A model generated the notes under the pieces. It made no database searches. It worked only from the letters and a program-made list of their open reading frames with translations, and was not told where the DNA came from. The translations under genes and the position numbers were made by a program. Source: Dryomyza anilis (taxonomy: Eukaryota; Arthropoda; Insecta; Diptera; Dryomyzidae). Taken from it: a DNA stretch of 64,000 nucleotides. The stretch spans positions 8,205,017 to 8,269,016 of the forward strand of contig OX638134.1 in the NCBI GenBank assembly GCA_951804985.1, in the 5' to 3' direction. This document shows, piece after piece, positions 46,910 through 59,599 of this stretch. Every line of letters starts with the position of its first letter. The first letter of the stretch is position 1.

Positions 46910-48310
46910 TACTGAAAATTTTAATTTTTAGTGAAAATTTTAAATTTTAGTGAATAATTGAATTTTTAGTGAAAAATTGAATTTTTAGTGAAAAATTGAA
47001 TTTTTAGTGAAAAATTGAATTTTTAGTGAAAAATTGAATTTTTAGTGAAAAATTGAATTTTTAGTGAAAAATTGAATTTTTAGTGAAAAATTTAATTTTT
47101 AGTGAAAAATTTAATTTTTAGTGAAAAATTGAATTTTTAGTGAAATATTTAATGTATAGTGAAAAATTTAATTTTTAGTGAAAAATTGAAATTTTGGTGA
47201 AAAATTGAATTTTTAGTGAAAAATTGAATTTTATACTAAAAATTCAATTCTTAATGAAAAATTCAATTCTTAATGAAAAATTCAATTTTTAATGAAAAAT
47301 TCAATTTTTAATGAAAAATTCAATTTTTAATGAAAAATTCAATTTTTCACTAAAAATTCTATTTTTAGTGAAAAATTGAAATTTTAGTGAAAATTGAATT
47401 TTAGTGAAAAATTGATTTTTTAGTGAAACATTGAATTTTAAGTGAAAATTTGAATTTAGAGAAAATTTGTTTTTTTTTTGTGAAAAATTTAATTTTTAGT
47501 GAAAAAATGAATTTTTAGTGAAAAAATGAATTTTTAGTGAAAAATTGAAGTTTGAATTTTTAGTGAAAAATTGAATTTTTCATTAAAAATTGTTTTTTTT
47601 AGTGAAAAATTGAATTTTTCATTAAAAATTGTTTTTTTTAGTGAAAAATTGAATTTTTAGTGAAAAATTTAAATTTTAGTGAAAATTTTAATTTTTAGTG
47701 AAAAATTGAATTTTTAGGGAAAAATTGAATTTCTAGTGAAATATTGAATTTTTAGTGAAAATTTGAATTTTTATTGAAACATTGAATTTTTAGTGAAAAA
47801 TTGAAGTTTTAGTGAAAATTTGAATTTTTTAGTGAAAAATTTAATTTTTCATTTAAAATTGAATTTTTCATTAAAAATTGAATTTTTAGTGAAAAATTGA
47901 ACTTTTAGTGAAAAATTGAAGTTTTAGTGAAAAATTGAATTTTTCATTAAAAATTGAATTTTTCACAAAAAGTTCAATTTTTAGTGAAAATTTGAATTTT
48001 TAGTGAAAATTTGAATTTTTAGTGAAAATTTGAATTTTTAGTGAAAATTTGAATTTTTAGTGAAAATTTGAATTTTTAGTGAAAAATTGAATTTTTAGTG
48101 AAAAATTGAATTTTTAGTGAAAAATTGAATTTTTAGTGAAAAATTGAATTTTTAGTGAAAAATTGAATTTTTAGTGAAAAATTGAATTTTTAGTGAAATT
48201 GTGAATTTTTAGTGAAATTTTGAATTTTTAGTGAAAAATTGAATTTTTAGTGAAAAATTGAATTTTTAGTGAAAAATTGAATTTTTATTGAAAAATTAAA
48301 TTATTAATGA
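46910..48310 (-). repeat. 19-bp minisatellite array E, reverse orientation, with hybrid units
   Basis: About 70 units of GTGAAAAATTGAATTTTTA (complement of the forward unit). At 47237-47350 about six identical hybrid units AATGAAAAATTCAATTTTT appear, combining the spacer of one orientation with the core of the other. CATTAAAAATTG hybrids recur near 47580, 47620, 47850 and 47940. A TTTGAATTTTTAGTGAAAA subvariant is amplified at 47985-48070. Confidence 0.95.
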
Positions 48311-49814
48311 TTTTTTTGAAAAAATTAATTTTTTTGGAAAAAATTAAATTGTTATTAAAAAATTGAAATTCAAAACAAAATTTTGCATTCATTGTAAAAT
48401 TTATGACTAAAATATGAAATATTTCGAATATCGACCAAAATTCAAACGCATTCCATTCTTTTGCACGCCGCTCACTTCAAAGTGTCTGCAAAGCGTGAAG
48501 TCACGATATAAACATAAATAAATTAAATTTCAACAATTAGCCGAATGAACGACCCGCGTGAAGTGCAAAATTATGACGTCAGAGCGCGCGTCTGTAAATT
48601 ATAAAAATAACAAACACAAAATGCAAGAATGAACAATTTAAATTGCTATTAAGACAACAATTATAATTGAAAAGGGGAAAAAAATAAAAAAAAATAATTA
48701 TCGATTACGATTAAATTTTATGAGCAGATGAATTGAAATGGAAAATCAATTGAATGCTAATGCGTAATTGTGCCAATTATTGAGGTAAATTCTTATTAAT
48801 TGCTAGTAAAAGCAGACGTTGTGCGATTTGTTATATTTCGCTGCAAAAATTTATGTTTGTTGGTTTTTATTTAATTATTATGACAATTATCAAATTTAAG
48901 ATTTAAATTTTTAAATGAATTTATATAATTTATAACACTTATTATTAATTCAATATTTTTTTAATAAAGCAGAATTAGAAGATAAAATAAAAATAGCACC
49001 TAAAAATATGACATACACTTGGCAAATTAAATTGTTCCCAGAAATATGCAACATTATTTTTTACTTATTTTTCTTTTACCTAAAAATAAAGAGCCGTCGA
49101 GATATTGCAATACTGTCCTTTGCAAATATTACTTTTTTATAACATTTTATGAAATACCTACAAAGTTATTAAAATTTAATTAAAACACACAAAAAAAAAC
49201 CAGCACCTAAAAATATGCAACATTTTTATATTTTTTTTTATACTTAACCTATGCAAAAATGTCGTTTTACTCTTTACCAACCCAAGCAAATAATTTGATT
49301 TATTTGCCACATTTACAAACACTAGAAAATTACATTTTCCATGCGGTAGGTAAGTCTTTGAAATTATAATTAAAGCATATGCCTAAAAGTAGGCAACTCT
49401 GTGTTAGGCACCAGAAAGCACATTATACCTTGTGATAATTTATTTGACAGTTTTATAGGTCACAACTGGTCACATTCGAAATTTTGTAGGCGTACTAAAG
49501 AGGAAAAGCACACGTGTTAGAGTGAGCAGAAAAATAAAATGTCAACCAAAAAGTGCAGTAGGCACCTTAAGTAAGCCAGCTAATAAAGCAAAGAGTTAAG
49601 GTTTGAATAAAACAGCAGAATTGTGAGGTGGAGTTAAAAAGACATTTATTTTAGTTTCTAATTCGTCTGGGGTTTGGGGAATTTTTAAGCAATTAATTTT
49701 GTGTAAACACACAAATTATTGAATAATATTTTCGTTTTTCATTTTATAAATTTAATGTTAAATCTGATTAAATACCTTTTTTATTAAATAAGTAGCATAA
49801 AATAATTTTCATGT
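48311..49814. other. Intergenic, no supported gene
   Basis: AT-rich with a small mixed island at 48430-48600. CACCTAAAAATATG occurs twice (about 48998 and 49203). No gene is seen. Confidence 0.5.
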
Positions 49815-49894
49815 GTATTTGTTTATTTATTTATTTACTTATTTACTTATTTACTTATTTACTTATTTACTTATTTACTTATTTACTTATTTAC

Positions 49895-49945
<51 letters not shown>

Positions 49946-49999
49946 TAACTCTATTTTAGGTCGAAAAACAAACAACAATTTATTTATTTATATATACAT

Positions 50000-50030
<31 letters not shown>

Positions 50031-50095
50031 CTTATTTATTTACTTATTTACTTATTTATTTATTTATTTATTTATTTACTTATTTATTTATTTTA
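49815..50095 (+). repeat. (TTTA)n / (TTTACTTA)n microsatellite
   Basis: Tetranucleotide TTTA tracts flanking and alternating with the 8-bp TTTACTTA, interrupted by a 40-bp unique piece at about 49947-49980. Confidence 0.95.
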
Positions 50096-50480
50096 TCAAA
50101 AATATTTTTTTTGACGTCTTTAAACAATTTTTTTTTATATATTTTGTGTTGTTTCTGTTAAAATGTCATATATTGCTCAAGGCATTTCATCCGAAATATG
50201 TTCTAGTTGTTATTACAAATAAAATTTACAACATTTTAATTAACTAAATGTAATAAACATAAAGGCAAAACTAACAGAATATAAAATTACATAAGCATTT
50301 ATATTTTTCTAACAAAACAAAAAATGAAAAAATAAAAATAAAATAAACGAATACAAAAGTTTTCTTGATATGAAACAACATTTTTATAACTAACAAAAAA
50401 TGAAATAAAATAACATATTATTCCAAGTAAAAACAAAACAAAAAACAAATGAAATATAATTGTTGAGCACGCAAATTTGA
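50096..50480. other. AT-rich spacer
   Basis: A-rich DNA without recognisable features. Confidence 0.5.
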
Positions 50481-51960
50481 GTGTGAAGAATTTTAGTGTG
50501 GTGAATTTTTGAGGTGTCTTTTTATGTGGTGAGTTTCGTTAAGGTGAATTTTGTGTGGTGAGTTTTTGAGGGACGAATTTTTGTGTGGTGAGTTTTATGT
50601 GGTGAGCTTGAGTGTGGAGACTTTGGGTGTAGTGTTATAAGGTTATAAGTTTGAGTGTGTTCAGTTTGGTGTGGTGAGTTTTAATAAGGTGAATTTTAGT
50701 TTGGTGAGTTTTAGTGTGTTGAATTTTTATATCTCTCAATCTCACTGTGATGAATTTTAGTGTGGTGAGTTTCTGTGAAAAAGGTTTATTGTGGTGAAGA
50801 ATTTTAGTGTGGTGAATTTTAGCGCTGTTTTTGTGTGGTCAGTTTCGTTGCGGTGAATTTTTTGTGGTGAGTGTTTGAATAGTGAATTTTTGTGTGGTGA
50901 GCTTGAGTGTGGAGAGTTTGGGTGTAGTAAGTAATAATGTGAAGAGGTTGAGTGTTAAGTTTGGTGTGGTGAGTTTAGTGTGATGAGTTTAAGTGTCTTG
51001 AATTTTTGTACCTCTCAATTGTTGTGTGACGAATTTTAGTGTGGTGAGTATTAATGTGTTTAGTTTTAGTGAAGAAAGTTTATTGTGGTTAGGTTTAGTG
51101 AGATTTTGTATGGTGAGTATTAGCGTAGTTAGTTTTAGTTGTTTTAAAATCTTTAAGTGTAGTGTGTTATTATCTGTTGAGTTTTAGTGTCGTGAATTGA
51201 ATGACTTTTTATTAGATTTATAGTGGTAAGTTTTAGTGAGTTTAATTTTAATTTGATTTTATTAATTTGAATTTGAGTTTGATGAGTTGTTGTGGTCAGT
51301 TCGTATTATGAGACCAGTTTAGAAAGGTGAGTTTCATTATGATGGAATTTACAAGAGTGAATTATAGTATGATGGGTTTCAACGTGCTAAGTTGTAATAT
51401 CTGATTTCTGATGCGTTCGAGTTTGATAAGTTTGAATTTTATGAATTCTGAGGTAAGTATAAACAAAACTAATTTTAATTCAATGAAGTATCATGAAATG
51501 TAACTGTAATTGATGAACTCTACATTGGAAAATTTTACTAAGGAGAATTTTCGTATGAATAATTTCAGTGTGATAAGTTCAATTATGAATATTTATGATT
51601 TGATGTTTCAAATTATGGTGAAATTGAATTTACTTTGTTTCACTATGATGAATTGTACTATGGTGAAAACGATAACGTTGAATTGTACTATGGTGAATAT
51701 AATAATGGTGACTTTACGTAAGTCTAATACTAGTGTGGTAGGTCTATGTATTTAAGTATTTATATTTTGATGTGTCCAGGTGTGTTAAAAACTCTTTAAA
51801 TTATTTACTATGGTGAATTAAAGAATCCAGTGGAAGAAGCGGTAAGTACATTTTATAAAATAGTAGACTGGTGAATTTTAATATGGTGAGTAAATTATCT
51901 TTTTGTCGTTGACTCTGGTGAATTCGACATGTGGTGCTTAGCAAAGTGTGCTTAGTTTTA
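50481..51960 (+). repeat. Degenerate GTGTGGTGAGTTTT repeat domain, locus 3
   Basis: TGTGGTGA(A/G)TTTTAGTG-type motifs are scattered through 1.5 kb. They are most regular at 50485-50960 and fade to ATGGTGAATT motifs by 51900. It looks like a large, very old version of the arrays at 30.0 and 45.4 kb. The 81-codon frame at 51510-51755 lies in this decayed sequence and is not called. Confidence 0.75.
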
Positions 51961-52905
51961 GCATGTTAAATTACTTTATTATTTATTAATGGAGGAATTT
52001 TAAGTTTGAAAAATGTCCATTTTGAGTAAATAGTTTATAAATTAAAACTTTTAAGATGAAAAAAGTAACCTTAAAATCACTATTTTTCGAAAATTTCACG
52101 ATTTCGAAAATTTCACGAATTAGCTTTGAGATAAAAATTCGCACTCAGTCTAATATCGCATACAATATTTAAATATGAAGAATAATTAAAGAACTAGATT
52201 TCGATTTTATATGGATTCAAGTTTCAACAAATGTACTTAAATTTTAAAATAAGTTAACATTACTGTATTTAATGCGTCCGCAAAAGAAAACTTTAAATCC
52301 GAACCCAAAAATTAAAAAAAGGTGTAATTTATAATTTTGAAGGAAAGTTTAAATCTGAACACATAAATGAGGAGCAGTAGAATTTGTATATTTATTGGTA
52401 TTTCAAGATTAATATCAAAATAATTTTAAAACAACAGTCGTATAAATAACACTTGCACAGTGTAGTTATTGTGTCTCAATGTGTGTCTGTGTCTGAGAAC
52501 CTCTATGTGACACATAAAAGGCGACACGACACGTACGCCAAATGGTGTGAGTTGCGCGCCGGAAGCAAATTCGTTTGCAATTCAATGTGGCTACCGGATG
52601 TCGCTGTATTCTGCAAAAATGTATGCTGTATGTGTGCAAAACATATACACAAGAACAGTGAGTGTGCTATTGTCTGAATATGTTAATAAATATAATTTTA
52701 TTAAGTCGCGACCGCTTTGCAGACACGATTTCAATTGTTTGGCGATTGCGGCACAGAGCTTTTGTGAAAATGCAACAAATTGCTTTATAAGTTGGCTATA
52801 AAATGCACTAATTCAATTTTGTTGTAAACGATGTACAGTGATTTTCATATTTAAAATAAAGAAAAAATGTTAACCTACTTACAATTTATAATTTCGTTCA
52901 AAATT
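51961..52905. other. Intergenic; island about 52440-52800
   Basis: AT-rich, then a mixed island with two overlapping plus-strand frames (52453-52801) without domains. No gene called. Confidence 0.45.
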
Positions 52906-53690
52906 TACTTTTGCTAAAAATTTATTTTTTCATTAAAAATTCAAAATCTCACTGAAAATTCAAAATTTCGCTAAAAATTCAAAATTTCACTTGAAATTAC
53001 AATGTTCATTAAAAAATCAATTTTTTTTATTAAAAATCAATTTTAAAGTAAAAATTCAATTTTTCACTAAAATTCCATTTTTCACTAAAAATTCAATTTT
53101 TCACTAAAAATTCAATTTTTCACTAAAAATTCAATTTTTCACTAAAAATTCAATTTTTCACTAAAAATTCAATTTTTCACTAAAAATTCAATTTTTCACT
53201 AAAAATTCAATTTTTCACTAAAAATTCAATTTTTCACTAAAAATTCAATTTTTCACTAAAAATTCAATTTTTCACTAAAAATTCAATTTTTCACTAAAAA
53301 TTCAATTTTTCACTAAAAATTCAATTTTTCACTAAAAATTCAATTTACCACTAAAAAATTCGGTTTTTCACTAAAATTCAATTTACCACTAAAAATTCAA
53401 ATTTTCACTAAAAATTAATTTTTCCACTAAAAATTACATTTTTCCATTAAAAATTCAATTTTTCACTAAAATTATATTTTTCCCTAAAAAATTCAAAATT
53501 TCACTAAAAATTCAATTTTTCACTAAAAACTTAATTTACCACTAAAATTCAATTTTTTACTAAAAACTCAATTTACCACTAAAAAATTCAATTTATCACT
53601 AAAAATTCCATTTTTCACTAAAAATTCAATTTATCACTAAAAATTCCATTTTTCACTAAAAATTCAATCTTTTACTAAAAAATTCAATTT
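52906..53690 (+). repeat. 19-bp minisatellite array F, forward, about 40 units
   Basis: Degenerate at both ends, with a nearly perfect core of CACTAAAAATTCAATTTTT from about 53060 to 53340 (about 14 units). A distinctive TTACCACTAAAAATTC subvariant is repeated at about 53345, 53385, 53530 and 53573. Confidence 0.95.
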
Positions 53691-54325
53691 TAAAAAAAAA
53701 AATTAATGTTCCCTAAAATTCAATTTACAATTTTTTACTGAACATTCAATATTATTTAAACTCAATTTTAAATTTGACACTGAAAATTTAAATGTAACTA
53801 AAAGTCCGCAATTTATTACTCGAACCAACAATTTAACATTTCACTAAAATCTCATAAACAATTCAATAAGAACCATTAGCACTGACAATTTATTGATCGA
53901 TTTATAAAATAAATGTCGAACTCTCAACGACTTTAAGCCTTACTTCATGTTTAAAATTATACACTTTAAAATATCAATGCCATCAGTGACCGAACCATAA
54001 TCTCATTTAAATATCGAATAATAATATTATTAATTTTGTGGTGATTCTTGCATGTTACTTGAATTTGAAAATGTGTGCGTGTAAATTAAATTATATAGAT
54101 TTGAAGACAATATATTTATAATGACAGGTGTATGAATGTATGTAGAGCAACATGCCGCATAAATAAACGCAATTAATTAAATGTCACTCATACGTCATGA
54201 TGGCTTTGAATGGAAAATTTTGTATTTGAACTAAATTGCTATGGCACATCCTTGAATTAAGCAACCCGTAGGCGAAACATTTAAATGAAGACAACAAAAG
54301 AGTGAAGATTGTAATAGGTAATAGA
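53691..54325. other. AT-rich spacer
   Basis: Decayed repeat edge followed by unique AT-rich DNA. The 61-codon minus-strand frame is not supported. Confidence 0.5.
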
Positions 54326-55224
54326 TACACTCTTGAAAAAAATTCTATAAAATGAATAACAATACACAAAATACATTTTTAAGGTTATAGTTTTAATACT
54401 ATTGAGTTAATAGTATTATAGTAATAGATTTTAATAGGATACTATTAAATTATTATAAATAAAGTAGTAGAATATTTAGGAAATATTAATATAAACCATA
54501 AAAAAGTAATAGAAAAAGTATGAAAACTAATAATTTTATAGTATCTTCAATTCATTTATAAGTAGTTTAAAAATTTATACAAAATATTAATTTAATAGTA
54601 TCTCCAATTAAATCGTATTTTCTGCAATATTTGTAAAAATAAAGGTATTAAATACTGTGAACACTATAGTTGGTATTGTGAATTGATATAATAATGGCTT
54701 AGTATTTTCTAGAATCAGTTAAATTTAAAGAAACTTTAAATTTAACTGTATATGAAATCGTTTATAACGATCAATTAATTTTGTAAAAATAATAGCATTA
54801 AAAAGCAATGAAAATTGTTAATTTAAAGGTATTTTTAAGAGACTTAATAACGGTCACTTACGGTCACTAACTTATTAATATTAACTATTATTGGATTTTT
54901 ATAAAATCAGATAAAATATTTATAAAAATCATATAATTTTATATAATTTAATAATATTGAAAACTATTAATTTAATAATATTGCAAACTATTAATTTAAT
55001 AGTATTGAAAACTATTAATTCAATAGTATTGAAAACTATTAATTCAATAGTATTGAAAACTATTAATTCAATAGTATTAAAAACTATTAATTTAATAGTA
55101 TTGAAAACTATTAATTTTATAGTAACTTTAATTAATTTACTAATAAACTAAGATTTTTGTAGATATAATGGTATCAAATACTATGATAACTTTTAATTCA
55201 ATAAAATATTGTTTTCCGAGTGTA
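54326..55224. mobile_element. MITE of about 0.9 kb flanked by TA, with an internal 24-bp tandem repeat
   Basis: Left end TA-CACTCTTGAAAAAAATTCTAT and right end ATTGTTTTCCGAGTG-TA are inverted repeats with some mismatch, flanked by TA on both sides (54326-54327 and 55223-55224). The left end resembles the CACCCAGAAAAAAATACTAT end of the MITE at 10007, so the two may be related. The interior is full of ACTATTAA/TTAATAGT motifs, giving hairpin potential, and has no coding capacity. Confidence 0.68.
54945..55130 (+). repeat. 24-bp tandem repeat inside the MITE, about 7 units
   Basis: The unit contains AGTATTGAAAACTATTAATT and is partly palindromic (AATACTATT against its complement). Its length is a multiple of three, so it yields a TIN(S/L)IVLK open frame at 54957-55151 that is not a gene. 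Confidence 0.92.
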
Positions 55225-56045
55225 CTTCAGTAGAAGCAAGGAATGCCAAATCAAACAAAACCCGCCTGATGAGCTGACTTTTATGTGTGGGCTGAATTGG
55301 CACAAAACGTAGTGACACTAATGACACTCAGTGGATTTGGATTTAATGCCACAGCAGCCAGTAGAAGTCGAAACACAAAACACACCTCAAAAGTGCTTAA
55401 TTTTCGCAGCAACAATAAAATGTCTGCATCAGCAATAGCAGCAGCAACAGCAACAAAGACGCCTACGGCATTGTCTTAACGAGTATAGTACTTTATACTA
55501 TAGATTCTATAGTATAGAGTACTTTATATATTACGTACGCAGAGATAATAATAACAATACTGCTGCGCATTAACACGCTGATAACGCGTTAAGTGACTTT
55601 TATGCGTGTTTTAAATTAATGAATGTTTGCCAACATTAACGGCAAACAAAGAGGCAGCAAAAGCAGCCGAATAATGGCAGCAGGTAAAATAACAAAAGGA
55701 CTCTCGTACTTTGAAACCACGTAGTACTTGCTGCACTCTTTCGGCAAGTAAATTAAAATTAAGCCACTAAAAGAGGGCAATTTATGCAAATGTTTATTCA
55801 CGTTAAAGTCGGTTTTTAGTCGGTTTTGTTGCTGGCAACATTATGTTGCTTAATTTAGCGTTAAATGTGGCAGTTAATGCGCAAGTAAATCCAAAAAGAT
55901 GCTGTAGATTTAAGATATTATTTTGAGTTTACATCGTTTTTTAATTATACTTTTTTAATATACAATAAAAATATTTAAAAGTTTAGAAGTAAATTATGTA
56001 AAAAAAAAAAAAAAAAAAAAAAAACGATTTGAACAACAAGCTGAT
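55225..56045. other. Intergenic, with hairpin and poly(A) tract
   Basis: A mixed island at 55230-55480 with GCAGCAACAGCAACA, then AT-rich DNA. A tract of about 26 A lies near 56000. The 61-64-codon frames are unsupported. Confidence 0.5.
55489..55521. repeat. 15-bp-arm hairpin with 3-base loop
   Basis: TACTTTATACTATAG (55489-55503) pairs with CTATAGTATAGAGTA (55507-55521) with one mismatch around an ATT loop. Confidence 0.85.
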
Positions 56046-56472
56046 TTTTTAAGTGAAAAACGGAATTTTTATTGAAAATTTGAATTTGTTGTGAAAAATT
56101 AAATTTTTAGTGAAAATTTAATTTTTAGTAAAAATTTTAAAATTCAGTGAAAAATTTTATTTTTAGTGAAAATTTTAATTTTAGTGAAAAATTTAATTTT
56201 TAGTGAAAAATTCAATTTTGAGTGGAAAATTGAATTTTTAGTGAATGATTGAATTATTAATGATAAATTCAATTTTGAGAGAAAAATTTAATTTTTAGTT
56301 AAAAATTGAATTTTCAGTGAAAAATTGAATTTTTAGTGAACATTTGAATTTTTAGTGAAAGATTCCAATTTAGTGAAAAATTTAATTTATAATAAAAAAT
56401 TTAAATTTAAGTGAAAAACTGAGTTTTTTGTGAAGCATTGAATTTTTATAAAAATTTAATTTTTAGTGATTT
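56046..56472 (-). repeat. 19-bp minisatellite array G, reverse orientation, degenerate
   Basis: GTGAAAAATTGAATTTTTA-type units with many substitutions and length changes, about 22 units. Confidence 0.9.
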
Positions 56473-56473
56473 T

Positions 56474-56612
56474 TTACATTTTTATATTTTTATATTTTTA
56501 TATTTTTATATTTTTATATTTTTATATTTTTATATTTTTATATTTTTATATTTTTATATTTTTATATTTTTATATTTTTATATTTTTATATTTTTATATT
56601 TTTATATTTTTT
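56474..56612 (+). repeat. (TTTTTATA)n microsatellite
   Basis: About 17 nearly perfect 8-bp units directly abutting array G. They give a Phe/Ile/Tyr/Leu-rich open frame that is not a gene. Confidence 0.96.
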
Positions 56613-57950
56613 ACATAATTATTTAATCAAATGTCTAAGTAACCGTACGAAAATTCTATATTTTTTAGAAACCCATAGTACCCAAAATGCATCAAATTAA
56701 ATTAATATTTGCCTAAAGTGTTTGCTGAAAGCCAATTGAAATGCACACAGACCCACTTACAAACATGCAAATATATATTTAAATTCACATATACAAACAC
56801 ATATCCTTTCAAAGTATTTCATACGCATAGTGACTGCATATTGAAGGCCATTCGAATGCCTTCGATTTCCTCTTAGACTTGAGGTCAAGTGTTTTATATT
56901 TTTACTTTTAACCTATGTAATACATTTGCAGTTAAAATTCAATGACGTAAATACCAAATGCATTTCTGACTAAAACGGATGAATGGTTCTTTTTATCAAG
57001 AAAACGTTGGAACTTTTAAATGTCAAAGTATTGCGTAAAATTGAATTTTTAGAGACATTTTTTATCTATAGTAGAAAATTTAATTTGGAAAAATAAATAT
57101 TAATTTTATGTTTTAATATAATAGGAAATTTAAAAGAAATATTAAAAATATAAGCAAAAAAAAAGAAAATAAAAATTAATGATAGCACACTTTGGCAGAC
57201 AACGTCTCTCGTTCTACAAATAATTAAAATGCGTCTTTTGCGGCCGATGCTTATCTGGCGCAAACACACTTCAGATTCTTCTGGTTCTTTGGCAGCTTCG
57301 TCATCTGGTGCTGCATGATCGGCGAATTCTTTTGTCGTCGTCGCAGTCTGCGGACACATTAAGGCATTCATTATCTTTATTTGCCTTGAAATTGCAAGAT
57401 TACATGGCTGGTTTAATAAAAATTAATATTTGCATTTATAGCATTACAAGGCGATTAACAGGTTAATGAACTCGCCGGTGCTCTATTTCTTCAACAATTA
57501 TTTGAATATTTTATATATTAATTTTTAAATATTTTTTAATTTTAAATATTGCAATTGAGCAATGTTTTATATCAAGATTTAGCACAGATTAAATACGCTT
57601 CAAGTATATAATTTTTTTTATTTAATTAAAATCCATTGAATATTCTTATGACCTCGTCCTTGTTGATTAATGATATTTTTAAATTACAGAAACATTCTAG
57701 GAATGCACGTGGTGCAATCAACCTACAATCTTTGTGGCAATACGCTAAAGTGTTTTGCCACTTTTGATTCATTTTTCCGGATGAATTTGGCGAATTGCAA
57801 AAAGCCAAGTGAGTGACCGTCGTCGTTTAAAGCCTTGCAATTTGTTTGGCAATGGACATTTTAATGCACTCAAGTGAAGTGCTTAACATGCGGAAGTTAT
57901 TTAATGAAAAATGATTTTTTTTTAATTTTTTTTTGCTGAAAAATAAATTG
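56613..57950. other. Intergenic, no supported gene
   Basis: AT-rich with a short mixed island at 57180-57370. The 101-codon minus-strand frame there (57066-57371) starts in a plausible hydrophilic Glu/Ala-rich segment but degenerates into Phe/Ile-rich AT sequence, so it is not called. Confidence 0.45.
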
Positions 57951-57954
57951 TTCA

Positions 57955-59470
57955 ACAAAAATTCAATTTTTCACTAAAAATTCAATTTTTCACTAAAAAT
58001 TCAATTTTTCACTAAAAAATCAAATTTTACCTTAAAATTCAATTCATCACCAAAAATTTAATTTTTCAATATAAATTTAAATGTTCACTAAAATATACAG
58101 GTGTTCAGAAATAAATCAATTTTTCGCTATAAATTCAATTTTTCTATAAATATTCAATTTTTCTCTAAAAATTAAATTTTTCACTAAAATACCTTTTTCC
58201 ACTAAAAATTTAATTTTTCACTAAAAATAAATTTTTTCACTAAAAATTAAAGTTTTCACTAAAAATTCAATTTTTCACTGAAAATTCAATTTTTCACTAA
58301 AAATTCAATGTTTTACTAAAAAATCAATTTTTCACTAAAAATTCAATTTTTCACTAAAAAAATTCCTTTTTCACTAAAAATTCAATTTTTTTTACTTAAA
58401 ATTAAATTTTTCTTTCACTAAAATTCAATTTTCAACTTAAATTCAATTTTTAACTAAAAATTCAATTTTTCACTAAAAATTAATTTTAACACTAAAAATT
58501 CAAGTTTTCACTAAAAATTAAATTTTTCACCATAACTTCAATTGTTCACTAAAATTCAAAATTTCACTAAAAATTCAATTTTGCACTAAATAATTAAACT
58601 TATCACAATAAAATGTTTCATATAAAATTCAATTTTCACTAAAAACTCAATTTTTCACTAAAAATTAAATTTTTCACTATAAATTAAATTTTTCACTAAA
58701 AATTTAATTTTTCACTGAAACATTAAAAAAATTCAATTTTTCACTAAGAATTGAATTTTCACCAAAAATTCAATTTTTCACTAAAAATTAATTTTGTTCA
58801 CTACAAATTCAAGTTTTCACTACAAAATTAAATTTTTCACAAAAAATTCCTTTTTTTCACTAAAAATTAAATTTTTCACTATAACTTCAATTGTTCACTA
58901 AAATTCAATATTTCACTAAAAATTAATTTTTTCACTACAAATTCAAGTTTTCACTACAAAATTAAATTTTTCACAAAAACTTCCTTTTTTTTCACTAAAA
59001 ATTAAATTTTTCACTATAAATTAAATTTTTCACTAAAAATTTAATTTTTCACTAAAACATTATAAAATTTCAATTTTTCACTAAGAATTGAATTTTCACC
59101 AAAAATTCAATTTTTCACTAAAAATTAATTTTGTTCACTACAAATTCAAGTTTTCACTACAAAATTAAATTTTTCACAAAAAATTCCTTTTTTTCACTAA
59201 AAATTAAATTTTTCACTATAACTTCAATTGTTCACTAAAATTCAATATTTCACTAAAAATTAATTTTTTCACTACAAATTCAAGTTTTCACTACAAAATT
59301 AAATTTTTCACAAAAACTTCCTTTTTTTTCACTTAAAATTCAATTTTTCACTAAAAATTTAATTTTCGCTATAAAATTTAATTTTTCATTAAAAACTAAA
59401 TAGTTTACTGAAAACTATTTTTTTTTACTAACAATTAATGTTTTCTTTAAAATTTCAAACTTCACAGAAA
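57955..59470 (+). repeat. 19-bp minisatellite array H, forward, about 75 units
   Basis: CACTAAAAATTCAATTTTT units, highly mixed, with AAGTTTTCACTAC and TTCCTTTTTTTCAC subvariants in the right half. A 337-bp direct duplication (58650-58987 and 58988-59325) is nested inside. Confidence 0.94.
58650..59325 (+). repeat. Direct duplication, two copies of about 337 bp, inside array H
   Basis: The landmark TCACTAAGAATTGAATTTTC occurs at 58741 and 59078, and the following order GTTCACTACAAATTCAAG, ACTTCAATTGTTCAC, ACTTCCTTTTTT is conserved in both copies with few differences. Confidence 0.9.
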
Positions 59471-59599
59471 ATTTAGAATTTTAGTAAAATTATGTAAGAG
59501 AAAAATTATATTACCTCATTACTCTTATTTTGCACCTAATTGATCTATGCTGTTCTCTAATTTAATAGCACTCTCTGTAACTCACTCAAACAGTATTTT

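Noticed and set aside
53810..53835. CGAACC-type motifs examined as possible tRNA T-arms (here and near 7393)
   Set aside because: No cloverleaf could be built around them. No tRNA was found anywhere by eye.
57066..57371. 101-codon minus-strand frame with a Glu/Ala-rich start
   Set aside because: Only the first part looks protein-like; the rest is Phe/Ile-rich AT sequence. No splice donor or partner exon was found.
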